DNA from: Ensifer adhaerens
GTDB lineage: Bacteria > Pseudomonadota > Alphaproteobacteria > Rhizobiales > Rhizobiaceae
Assembly (NCBI RefSeq): GCF_002007205.1
Contig: NZ_LAZS01000012.1
Location: 620,001-684,000 of the forward strand
Direction: 5' to 3'
Length of the DNA: 64,000 nt
The translations under genes and the position numbers were made by a program. Under the pieces are notes generated by a model that saw only the letters and a list, made by a program, of their open reading frames with translations, made no database searches and was not told the origin of the DNA. Positions 8,466-15,117 of the stretch are shown here, piece after piece (the stretch's first letter is position 1; each line of letters opens with the position of its first letter).

Positions 8466-8756
8466 GTGAACCAGTCCGAGAACAACATCGTCATAGAGCG
8501 GCCAGAGTTGCATCGCTTTGAGCTTGTGGTCGACGGAGGCATCGCCGCCGTCTACTACCGCGTGGAGGAGGGGCGCCTGGTATTGATCCATACGGAAGTC
8601 CCCGAAGAGCTGTCCGGTCGCGGGATCGGGTCGCGGCTGGTGACCGGCGTTTTCGATCTCGTGCGGGCCAGCCACCGGAAGGTCGTCATCCGTTGCCCCT
8701 TTGTCGCCGCCTGGTATGCCCGTCATCTGGATTATGGCGACGTCGTCGACGGTTGA
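8466..8756 (+). CDS. Small GNAT-fold N-acetyltransferase (COG2388/YjdJ type)
   Basis: This gene encodes 96 residues. The acetyl-CoA loop motif is visible as ELSGRGIGSRLV at about residues 57-68, preceded by LIHTEVPEE and followed by VVIRCPFVAAWYARH, the standard pattern of the very short GNAT_acetyltr_2 family. Such proteins contain only the acyl-CoA binding core; their acceptors are mostly unknown. It is convergent with the DoxX gene, the two stops being 27 bases apart. Confidence 0.88.
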   Translation: MNQSENNIVIERPELHRFELVVDGGIAAVYYRVEEGRLVLIHTEVPEELSGRGIGSRLVTGVFDLVRASHRKVVIRCPFVAAWYARHLDYGDVVDG

Positions 8757-8783
8757 CCGGCGCGACCGGGCCGGAGCCTGCCG

Positions 8784-9179
8784 TCAGACCTTCGCGTCAC
8801 CGCGCGCCGCATCGACACTGACGGGTCCTCCGCCTGCGGCAGCGAGGTAGAGGAACACGAAACAGAAAATGATGGCGGCCGTACCGCCGTTTTGTGCGGG
8901 ATAGAAACCCTGCGGGGCATGGCGGAGAAAATAGGCCGACGCCATGACGCCGGAGAGGACGAAGGCGGATAGCCGACTTTTGAAGCCGACCAGCAGTGCG
9001 AAGCCGAGGACGAGTTCGAACAGTCCGGCAATCCAGGGCAGGGAGCCAATGGGCGGTCCGCCATCGCTTGCCGGAAAACCGAGCACCTTCTGCGTTCCGT
9101 AGCTGAAGAGCACGAGGGCGGAGACGACCCGCAACAGGCTGAGCAGATAGGGGGCTAGCTGGTTGGACGAAGCGCGCAT
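8784..9179 (-). CDS. DoxX family membrane protein
   Basis: This gene encodes 131 residues from the ATG at 9179, which has an AAGGA site a few bases upstream; an in-frame start at 9233 lies too far upstream to have a good site. Four hydrophobic helices are apparent, with YLLSLLRVVSALVLFSYGTQKVLG, IAGLFELVLGFALLVG and AIIFCFVFLYLAAAGGGPVSVD, the last being the usual DoxX C-terminal signature. DoxX-like proteins form redox-associated membrane complexes and often sit with quinone or thiol stress genes. It is on the same strand and downstream of the isochorismatase gene but separated from it by a terminator. Confidence 0.92.
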   Translation of the reverse strand: MRASSNQLAPYLLSLLRVVSALVLFSYGTQKVLGFPASDGGPPIGSLPWIAGLFELVLGFALLVGFKSRLSAFVLSGVMASAYFLRHAPQGFYPAQNGGTAAIIFCFVFLYLAAAGGGPVSVDAARGDAKV

Positions 9180-9243
9180 GAGTTTTCCTTTGCAGTCGAC
9201 CGGGCAGGTCAGTGTGAACGTGATCCGGAGCACTCAAAAAATT

Positions 9244-9267
9244 GACCGGCCTCATGCGAGGCCGGTC
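9244..9267 (-). terminator. Rho-independent terminator after isochorismatase copy 1
   Basis: The stem GACCGGCCTC (9244-9253) pairs with GAGGCCGGTC (9258-9267) across a four-base loop. Read on the minus strand it is followed by AATTTTTT at 9236-9243, the classical form. It separates the isochorismatase gene from the DoxX gene. Confidence 0.85.
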
Positions 9268-9298
9268 GTATCGTTGTAGGGCGGGGGGAAATGCCCCC

Positions 9299-9988
9299 TT
9301 ACTTCGCCGGGTTGGGTCCGATTGTCTTGCCGTGGGTGACGCGTTCGCCAGCCTTGTGGACCATGGTGTAGGCGTAATCGATGCCCATGCCATAGGCGCC
9401 GGAATGTTCCTTCACCACCGCGGTGACGGCATTGTAGGTTTCCTTGCGGGCCCAGTCGCGCTGCCATTCAAGCAGCACCTGCTGCCAGGTGACCGGGATG
9501 ACGCCGGCCTGGACCATGCGGTCCATGGCGTACTTGTGGGCGTCGGCCGACGTGCCGCCGGAAGCGTCGGCGACCATGTAGATCTCGTAGTCCGGCATGT
9601 CATGAAGGGCCGAGAGCGCAAAGGTGGTGTTGCAGACTTCGGTCCAAAGCCCCGAGACGACGATCTTCTTGCGGCCGTTGGCGGCATTCCTGGCGAGCGC
9701 ATCGCGCACGTTCTGGTCGTCCCATGAGTTCATCGAGGTGCGCTCGAGAATGTCGTTCTCCGGGAAGACGGCGAGCAGTTCGGGATAGGTGTGGCCGGAG
9801 AAGGATTCCGTCTCGACGGTGGTGATGGTCGTCGGAATGTTGAAGACCTTTGCGGCCTTGGCGAGGCCGACGACGTTGTTCTTGAGAGCCTGGCGATCGA
9901 TCGACTGGACGCCGAAGGCCATCTGCGGCTGCTGGTCGATGAAGATCAGCTGGCTGTTCTGCGGGGTCAGGACTTCGAGTTTGGACAT
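9299..9988 (-). CDS. YcaC-like isochorismatase-family hydrolase, copy 1
   Basis: This gene encodes 229 residues. The family's N-terminal acidic motif is LIFIDQQPQMAFG at about 14-26, and the nucleophile region is IVVSGLWTEVCNTTFALSAL with Cys at about 119, as in YcaC and related cysteine hydrolases that act on amide or enol-ether substrates. It has no signal peptide. The promoter region carries ATTGCAAT-type repeats like those between the LysR gene and the dioxygenase. A second copy at 13845-14534 differs by one amino acid (Met to Val in the HDMPDYE region). The natural substrate of YcaC-type proteins is unknown. Confidence 0.93.
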   Translation of the reverse strand: MSKLEVLTPQNSQLIFIDQQPQMAFGVQSIDRQALKNNVVGLAKAAKVFNIPTTITTVETESFSGHTYPELLAVFPENDILERTSMNSWDDQNVRDALARNAANGRKKIVVSGLWTEVCNTTFALSALHDMPDYEIYMVADASGGTSADAHKYAMDRMVQAGVIPVTWQQVLLEWQRDWARKETYNAVTAVVKEHSGAYGMGIDYAYTMVHKAGERVTHGKTIGPNPAK

Positions 9989-10103
9989 GGTCTCTCTCCT
10001 CTTTGAGCTGGTTGGGAAGGCGGGCGCTAGTGCCTGGTCTTCGCCGGTCTGTGGTGAACTTGTTTGGTGAGAACAGGTGTAGCGGAGTGGTTTGCGTCGC
10101 TGA

Positions 10104-10143
10104 ATTGCAATAATAATTGCGAATGAATTGCTCGTGTTGCAAT
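10104..10143 (-). promoter_or_regulatory. ATTGCAAT-type repeats in the isochorismatase copy 1 promoter
   Basis: ATTGCAAT at 10104-10111 is followed by AATTGCGAAT, AATTGCTC and GTTGCAAT (10136-10143), spaced about 11 bases apart. The first is identical to the palindrome in the LysR/dioxygenase gap at 5250-5257. The arrangement resembles tandem LysR recognition and activation sites. Confidence 0.45.
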
Positions 10144-10148
10144 AATCG

Positions 10149-10464
10149 TGATCTCGTGAATCCGGCGCTGACGGTGATTGCCGGATCCCGCGCCGAAGGC
10201 TTTTCCGAGCTGCTGGTGAGCGACGAGAATCAATGGCTCGTCGGTCGTCGGAAGGCGAGGAATGGAGATCATTCTTGTGCTCCATGGAATGGCTGGCGGC
10301 CGAAAAGATAGTGGCCCGGCGTGTCCGCGGCTTGAATGTAAAGTCGGCTTTTTGTCGAAAGCGCTTAGAATGGTCGCCCGTGATCATCCACGGCGATCGG
10401 GCAGCGCTTGCGGCTGCACGTCGGCTCCCGGCTTCGTGGGAGAAGATCGAAGAAGCGTCGAACG
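10149..10464. other. Gap without a confident gene
   Basis: This 316-base stretch lies between the left duplicated segment and the patatin gene. Short frames on both strands look weakly coding near 10150-10270, which may be a decayed gene, but no family can be named. Confidence 0.4.
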
Positions 10465-11715
10465 TCAGCCAGGATTGCGCTGCTCGGCCGCTTGCACCGG
10501 CGTGAGCGGGGGCTGCTTTCGCCACCGCCCAAGACGGCCTTCCTCGTGGCCGGCGGCAAAAAGCTGTTGCATGTAGCTTCGATCAAATTCGGATTTCGGT
10601 TCCAGCGCGAACCGATCCGGGATCGATGCGTAATAGAGCTGACCGCGGGCAACCGTCGTCTGAAGCTGTAGACGCATCAGATCGGAAATCGCCTGATACT
10701 TGATCAGTGTATCGATCGAGCGGCGGGCGATTCCGAGCGCCGTCTCCTTGGTCGTGGCGTATTCGGGCGTCAATCGCCCGTTACGGATCAGATAGAGCGT
10801 TCGCGAGCGGGCATGACCAAAGTAGCGCTTCTCATATCCCGAGAGCTCAATATCGGGAGGAGCAAAGAAGATCTGCGCTACCGTTCCGCCGTCCACATGC
10901 AGTTCCTGTCTGGCTTGGCCATCCAGGCTCACATCGATCCGAACCGGCGGAAACACTGCAGGTATGGCCGCAGACGCGAGCAGGATGTCGATCATGTGGT
11001 CTCGACGATCGGTGCGCGCGCTAGCGGCGATCGCGGACAGGTCCCAGACAACGGGGCGCTGGGCGTCGATGTTGGTGGTCTGGATCAGCAGACGCCGGCC
11101 GATGCGGTACTCGTCCGCGATTTCCTCGACCATGTCCTCGGTGAGATAGCGGCCGATCAATTGCCGCAACGGCCCATTGTCGTAGAGGCCTCGGCCCATC
11201 ACGCCAAGCAAGCCGAGGTTTCGATAGATATCGCGGTCGCCATACTGCGTAAAAACCTCACGCAGCTCCCTGTCATGACCCGGGCCAAGGAAGGCAAAGG
11301 GGGCGGCCAAGGCGCCCGTGCTGATGCCGGTCACGACCTCGAATTGCGGCCGGTTGCCCCTCTCGGTCCAGCCCGTCAGGTATCCGGCGGCAAAGGCACC
11401 GTCAGCACCTCCGCCCGAAATGGCGAGAAAATCGACATGGTCGACGGCGGCGGACGGGCGCCGCCTCGAGCGAACCGCGTCCCGCGTCTGCATATACTGC
11501 CGTGTAATGAGCGAGCGCAAAGTGGGGGTGACCTCGTCCCCCCAGAAACGGGCAAGGTCCACCTGCTCGATCTGCGCCACTGACGCCTGTTCTGCGGGAA
11601 CGGAGACACGCTCGGGACCCGCGACACATGCCGTCAGCAGAGATGCAAACAGCAGCGCCATGATTTTGGACCGCAATTCCGGATAGCGCGCAAAAATGCT
11701 TGCTCGTAGCGACAT
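10465..11715 (-). CDS. Patatin-like phospholipase, predicted lipoprotein
   Basis: The product is 416 residues from the ATG at 11715, chosen because GGAGGAG lies about nine bases upstream; in-frame starts a few codons earlier lack this. A short signal sequence ends in the lipobox LLTAC, so the protein is probably lipid-anchored to the membrane. The patatin domain is complete: GGGADGAFAAGYL gives the oxyanion hole, GISTGAL carries the nucleophile Ser, and HVDGG supplies the catalytic Asp. Patatin lipases release fatty acids from phospholipids or other acyl esters. It stands alone on the minus strand, 45 bases downstream of the LtrA gene, and may be co-transcribed with it. Confidence 0.92.
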   Translation of the reverse strand: MSLRASIFARYPELRSKIMALLFASLLTACVAGPERVSVPAEQASVAQIEQVDLARFWGDEVTPTLRSLITRQYMQTRDAVRSRRRPSAAVDHVDFLAISGGGADGAFAAGYLTGWTERGNRPQFEVVTGISTGALAAPFAFLGPGHDRELREVFTQYGDRDIYRNLGLLGVMGRGLYDNGPLRQLIGRYLTEDMVEEIADEYRIGRRLLIQTTNIDAQRPVVWDLSAIAASARTDRRDHMIDILLASAAIPAVFPPVRIDVSLDGQARQELHVDGGTVAQIFFAPPDIELSGYEKRYFGHARSRTLYLIRNGRLTPEYATTKETALGIARRSIDTLIKYQAISDLMRLQLQTTVARGQLYYASIPDRFALEPKSEFDRSYMQQLFAAGHEEGRLGRWRKQPPLTPVQAAEQRNPG

Positions 11716-11760
11716 CGCCCTCTGCTCCTCCATCACGATCTCCTGCCGATCCTCGATTTT

Positions 11761-12942
11761 TCAGTCGCGTTCGCCGCCCTCGCGCGGGCTTGCCGGATAC
11801 AGTCGGCGGCGTATCGTTACAGCGACCGCCAGCAAAGTTGCGTTCACTTCCAGAGCGTGCGAGGCGAACACGGTGCTTGCGAGCACGAGCGCCGCCACCG
11901 CCAGGAGAAGCCAGTGCATCGAGCCGTGTTTGGACGCCCGGTCGCGAACGAGCCAAAGGGCGCTCAGGTAGACCGCGATCGGTATGCCGACGGCAAGCGC
12001 GGCAAGCTCTTGCGAAACGGTCGTATTCTCGGCGACGCTGAGAAAAACGGCAAAACCGGCGGCCGTCGCCGCTCCGGCGGCGAAAAGAAGACAGTGTCCG
12101 TAGGCCCAGGTCAGAACGGTGCGCGCTTTGCGGCTGAGCAGTTGTTCGTTGCGGTCAAAATAGAGTCCCCACAGCGAGAACGCGATGATGGCGCACAGGG
12201 TCGCCCACCAGAAGTGCCTGAGTTCCGGCGTCGCCGGATCCGAGATGATCAGGGCGATGGCGGCAAAACACTCGCCAAGGACAATGATGTTGAATGAGTT
12301 GTAGCGATCGATGATGTGTCCGTGATGCCAGTTGATGGCGGCCCCGCGCTCGGCCAGCAACGGCACAGCCAGCTCGCCGGCGGCGCCGAGCGCAAAGAGT
12401 GGAAAGTAGAGCGGCGCTTCAGGCGAAACGGTGATGATCAGGGTGTTCCAGTAGACCTGCATGGCGCCGATGCCGGCCGCGTAGCGCAGGGCTGCCGGAC
12501 GGGCATGCCGATCCCCGTTGGCCGCGCCGAGCCAGAGGACGATCATGCCCAGCCGCATGATGCTGAAACCGATGAGGACGAGCCAATGGGGTTGATCGCC
12601 AAGGCCGCTTCGGATCCCACCGGCAAGGGTAAGCGATCCGAACATGATGACCATCGTCAACACCCGGAAGGCAGCCGACTTGTTGTCATAGCCCGAGGCG
12701 AACCATGTGTAGTTCGCCCAGGCCAGCCAGGCCATGAAGAAGCTGCACGCAAACCGGACGATGCCGGGCGCCAGTTCGCCGGCTTCAATGTCCTTTGTCA
12801 GGCCGTGGGCGGCGGCGGCCACCGCGACGACGGTGGCAAGATCGAACATCAGTTCGAGCGAGGTCGAACTGCGGTTGGCCTCGTCGCGATCGCGCGGGGC
12901 GAGGCTGAAGACGGCGATCGCGGACAAGGTGGGTTCCCTCAC
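11761..12942 (-). CDS. Low-temperature-requirement A (LtrA) family membrane protein
   Basis: The frame encodes a polytopic protein with about ten or more hydrophobic helices. The family marker is SLELMFDLATVVAVAAAAHGL near the N-terminus, and later HHGHIIDRYNSFNIIVLGECFAAIALI matches the conserved core of LtrA. The start is uncertain: the frame is open far upstream, but the neighbouring DUF1275 gene ends at 12984, so a GTG at 12942 (393 residues) or a CTG overlapping that stop is most likely. LtrA proteins have no agreed function despite the name. It follows the DUF1275 gene closely and the two probably form an operon. Confidence 0.85.
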   Translation of the reverse strand: MREPTLSAIAVFSLAPRDRDEANRSSTSLELMFDLATVVAVAAAAHGLTKDIEAGELAPGIVRFACSFFMAWLAWANYTWFASGYDNKSAAFRVLTMVIMFGSLTLAGGIRSGLGDQPHWLVLIGFSIMRLGMIVLWLGAANGDRHARPAALRYAAGIGAMQVYWNTLIITVSPEAPLYFPLFALGAAGELAVPLLAERGAAINWHHGHIIDRYNSFNIIVLGECFAAIALIISDPATPELRHFWWATLCAIIAFSLWGLYFDRNEQLLSRKARTVLTWAYGHCLLFAAGAATAAGFAVFLSVAENTTVSQELAALAVGIPIAVYLSALWLVRDRASKHGSMHWLLLAVAALVLASTVFASHALEVNATLLAVAVTIRRRLYPASPREGGERD

Positions 12943-12983
12943 GAGATTACGCTTGGAGGCGGCAAAACGGGGGCGGCCATCGT

Positions 12984-13658
12984 TCAGCTCGGTTTCTTCG
13001 TGCTTTGCGGTGAATAGAAGAGGCCGACCAGCAGCAGCAGGAGAGCAGGCAGGAGCATTCCCGCAACGCCTACCGTGACTTGCGCAAGCGCGCCAGCGGC
13101 ACACCCGAGCACAAAGCCGAGCACCAGGATAATCGACGTCAGCGACTGGCCCCACTCTTCCGGCTTTTCGGCATAGCCGACGACGCGGCGGGCCGCCGCG
13201 ACCGCAAGGCCGGCGATGTTACCGGTCATCAGCGAAAACGGTGGGCCGAGCCTTGGGTCGAGCCGCTCGATTGCCGTCAGCATTCCCATCGCCGTGACGG
13301 CCAGAAGCGCGCAGGCGGATACCGGCCCGGCATCGAAGATCGCAAGAAGGGCGGAGGTCGCGAAGGCGACTGCGGCAACAATGAGCGTCCAGAATGTTGC
13401 ACGCTCGAGAGGCTTGATCCAGGCGACCATGATTGCGGCCAATCCTGCGCCCACCATGAACAGAGGAAACGACATGATCTGAAGACCGCGCAAACCACCT
13501 TTCTCGTGGCCGACGAGACCCAGCCCGAGAAGCACCACATTGCCGGTGACCAGCCCAACGAAAAGACCGCCCAAGTGAATGAAGAAGAGCGCGTCGGCGA
13601 ACCCGGAAATGAACGCCAGCGCCAGCGAATTGCTTTTGCCGCGAAGTATCGTCAGCAT
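12984..13658 (-). CDS. YoaK family (DUF1275) membrane protein
   Basis: This gene encodes 224 residues with about six hydrophobic helices. The segment LALAFISGFADALFFIHLGGLFVGLVTGNVVLLGLGLV is the family signature (GFVDA...F...TGN), and PPFSLMTGNIAGLAV repeats the TGN motif in the second half, which points to an internal duplication. The ATG at 13658 has GGGGAG about ten bases upstream. DUF1275 proteins are uncharacterised inner-membrane proteins often found with LtrA or stress genes. It is the first gene of a minus-strand group with LtrA and probably patatin. Confidence 0.9.
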   Translation of the reverse strand: MLTILRGKSNSLALAFISGFADALFFIHLGGLFVGLVTGNVVLLGLGLVGHEKGGLRGLQIMSFPLFMVGAGLAAIMVAWIKPLERATFWTLIVAAVAFATSALLAIFDAGPVSACALLAVTAMGMLTAIERLDPRLGPPFSLMTGNIAGLAVAAARRVVGYAEKPEEWGQSLTSIILVLGFVLGCAAGALAQVTVGVAGMLLPALLLLLVGLFYSPQSTKKPS

Positions 13659-13796
13659 CCTGTGCCGCTCCCCTGTTGATTTGGGTAACCTTGTCGATTT
13701 CAGTGAAACCGTCGACGCCAGGTGTTGCCTGGCCTTTGTTCCCTGGCCTTGCGTGAAGCGGGCGACGATTGCGCCTCAAACCTCGGCAGGACGGTG

Positions 13797-13837
13797 TGTG
13801 TCCTCCGGCGCGTCTGGCCGACTAACCGGAGGACACA
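13797..13837. terminator. Long inverted repeat downstream of isochorismatase copy 2
   Basis: TGTGTCCTCCGG (13797-13808) pairs perfectly with CCGGAGGACACA (13826-13837) across a 17-base spacer. It begins just past the right-hand copy's stop codon and could end its transcription, although it lacks a following T tract. It differs from the terminator behind copy 1, so the duplication did not include the terminator. Confidence 0.5.
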
Positions 13838-13844
13838 ACGATGC

Positions 13845-14534
13845 TTACTTCGCCGGGTTGGGTCCGATTGTCTTGCCGTGGGTGACGCGTTCGCCAGCCT
13901 TGTGGACCATGGTGTAGGCGTAATCGATGCCCATGCCATAGGCGCCGGAATGTTCCTTCACCACCGCGGTGACGGCATTGTAGGTTTCCTTGCGGGCCCA
14001 GTCGCGCTGCCATTCAAGCAGCACCTGCTGCCAGGTGACCGGGATGACGCCGGCCTGGACCATGCGGTCCATGGCGTATTTGTGGGCGTCGGCCGACGTG
14101 CCGCCGGAGGCATCGGCGACCATGTAGATTTCGTAGTCCGGCACGTCATGAAGGGCCGAGAGCGCAAAGGTGGTGTTGCAGACTTCGGTCCACAGGCCCG
14201 AGACGACGATCTTCTTGCGGCCGTTGGCGGCATTCCTGGCGAGCGCATCGCGCACGTTCTGGTCGTCCCATGAGTTCATCGAGGTGCGCTCGAGAATGTC
14301 GTTTTCCGGAAAGACGGCGAGCAGTTCGGGATAGGTGTGGCCGGAGAAGGATTCCGTCTCGACGGTGGTGATGGTCGTCGGAATGTTGAAGACCTTTGCG
14401 GCCTTGGCGAGGCCGACGACGTTGTTCTTGAGAGCCTGGCGATCGATCGACTGGACGCCGAAGGCCATCTGCGGCTGCTGGTCGATGAAGATCAGCTGGC
14501 TGTTCTGCGGGGTCAGGACTTCGAGTTTGGACAT
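13845..14534 (-). CDS. YcaC-like isochorismatase-family hydrolase, copy 2
   Basis: This gene encodes 229 residues, identical to the product of 9299-9988 except for Val in place of Met in the HDVPDYE segment. The LIFIDQQ and GLWTEVCNTTF catalytic regions are intact, so both copies should be active. The other base changes are silent, which indicates a recent duplication, gene conversion or purifying selection. The promoter is identical to that of copy 1, so both are probably regulated together. Confidence 0.93.
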   Translation of the reverse strand: MSKLEVLTPQNSQLIFIDQQPQMAFGVQSIDRQALKNNVVGLAKAAKVFNIPTTITTVETESFSGHTYPELLAVFPENDILERTSMNSWDDQNVRDALARNAANGRKKIVVSGLWTEVCNTTFALSALHDVPDYEIYMVADASGGTSADAHKYAMDRMVQAGVIPVTWQQVLLEWQRDWARKETYNAVTAVVKEHSGAYGMGIDYAYTMVHKAGERVTHGKTIGPNPAK

Positions 14535-14649
14535 GGTCTCTCTCCTCTTTGAGCTGGTTGGGAAGGCGGGCGCTAGTGCCTGGTCTTCGCCGGTCTGTGG
14601 TGAACTTGTTTGGTGAGAACAGGTGTAGCGGAGTGGTTTGCGTCGCTGA

Positions 14650-14689
14650 ATTGCAATAATAATTGCGAATGAATTGCTCGTGTTGCAAT
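14650..14689 (-). promoter_or_regulatory. ATTGCAAT-type repeats in the isochorismatase copy 2 promoter
   Basis: Identical to the region at 10104-10143, with ATTGCAAT at 14650-14657 and GTTGCAAT at 14682-14689. It is part of the duplicated segment. Confidence 0.45.
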
Positions 14690-14827
14690 AATCGGCAGAG
14701 GTTCCACTCCAAGGTCCGTCATGGCAAGAGCTCCGGGCAAAGCATCGGAACGGGCCGACCGTGCGGAAACCTGCAGCGCCGGGCGTTCAGATGAGGGCGA
14801 CGTTGCCCGAGCGCCTTGTTTCAAGAA

Positions 14828-14846
14828 CATCCGCTGAATGCGGATG
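14828..14846 (-). terminator. Small hairpin after the exported-protein gene
   Basis: CATCCGC (14828-14834) pairs with GCGGATG (14840-14846) across the loop TGAAT, 12 bases past the stop of the small exported protein gene on the minus strand. The following T content is weak, so termination is only possible. Confidence 0.4.
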
Positions 14847-14857
14847 CTCTGGTTTCC

Positions 14858-15073
14858 TCAGCGGGGCTGCGGCCATCTGAGGTTGCTGAACGCCATCCGA
14901 GAAACGCCCTTGTAATAGGCGCCTGCCTTCGGCGGCGGCTGGTTCACAACCACCTTTGCCCCGGAGGAGCGGACTTTGGCTTTTGACGGGGCACGGTCAT
15001 CGCCGAAGGCGGCCGACGAGGCAATCAGGATCGAGACCGCCGCTATGGCGGCTGTGCCGGCTACGTTTTTCAT
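14858..15073 (-). CDS. Small exported protein of unknown function
   Basis: This gene encodes 71 residues from an ATG at 15073 with GGAGGAACGAGGA directly upstream, a strong ribosome binding site. A Sec signal (KNVAGTAAIAAVSILIASSAAFG) is followed by a basic, proline-containing mature part of about 48 residues with VVVNQPPPKAGAYYKGVSR. No family is recognised. It follows the amidohydrolase gene by 44 bases on the same strand and is probably co-transcribed, so it may assist or accompany that exported enzyme. Confidence 0.65.
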   Translation of the reverse strand: MKNVAGTAAIAAVSILIASSAAFGDDRAPSKAKVRSSGAKVVVNQPPPKAGAYYKGVSRMAFSNLRWPQPR

Positions 15074-15117
15074 TCCTCGTTCCTCCGGGAGAGTTGCCAT
15101 TGAAGGTGCCGCTGACC

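Larger units (their letters stand above)
9298..10148 (-). repeat. 851-bp direct repeat, copy 1 (isochorismatase gene plus promoter)
   Basis: This segment is repeated at 13844-14694 in the same orientation. I count about nine base differences across 851 bases (about 99% identity), all within the coding part; the 160 bases upstream of the ATG are identical. The match ends abruptly on both sides. No transposase gene or terminal inverted repeat accompanies it. Confidence 0.95.
13844..14694 (-). repeat. 851-bp direct repeat, copy 2
   Basis: Second copy of the segment at 9298-10148, same orientation, about 99% identical. Sequence on either side of the two copies is unrelated. The two copies flank the patatin, LtrA and DUF1275 genes. 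Confidence 0.95.

Noticed and set aside
9299-10525. Longer form of the first isochorismatase gene with about 180 extra N-terminal residues
   Set aside because: The extra part covers the duplicated promoter and non-coding sequence, is absent from copy 2 and has no domain. The ATG at 9988 has a GAGGAGAG-type binding site.
9298-14694. Composite transposon bounded by the 851-bp repeats
   Set aside because: The repeats contain only an isochorismatase gene and promoter; no transposase, terminal inverted repeats or target-site duplication were seen.
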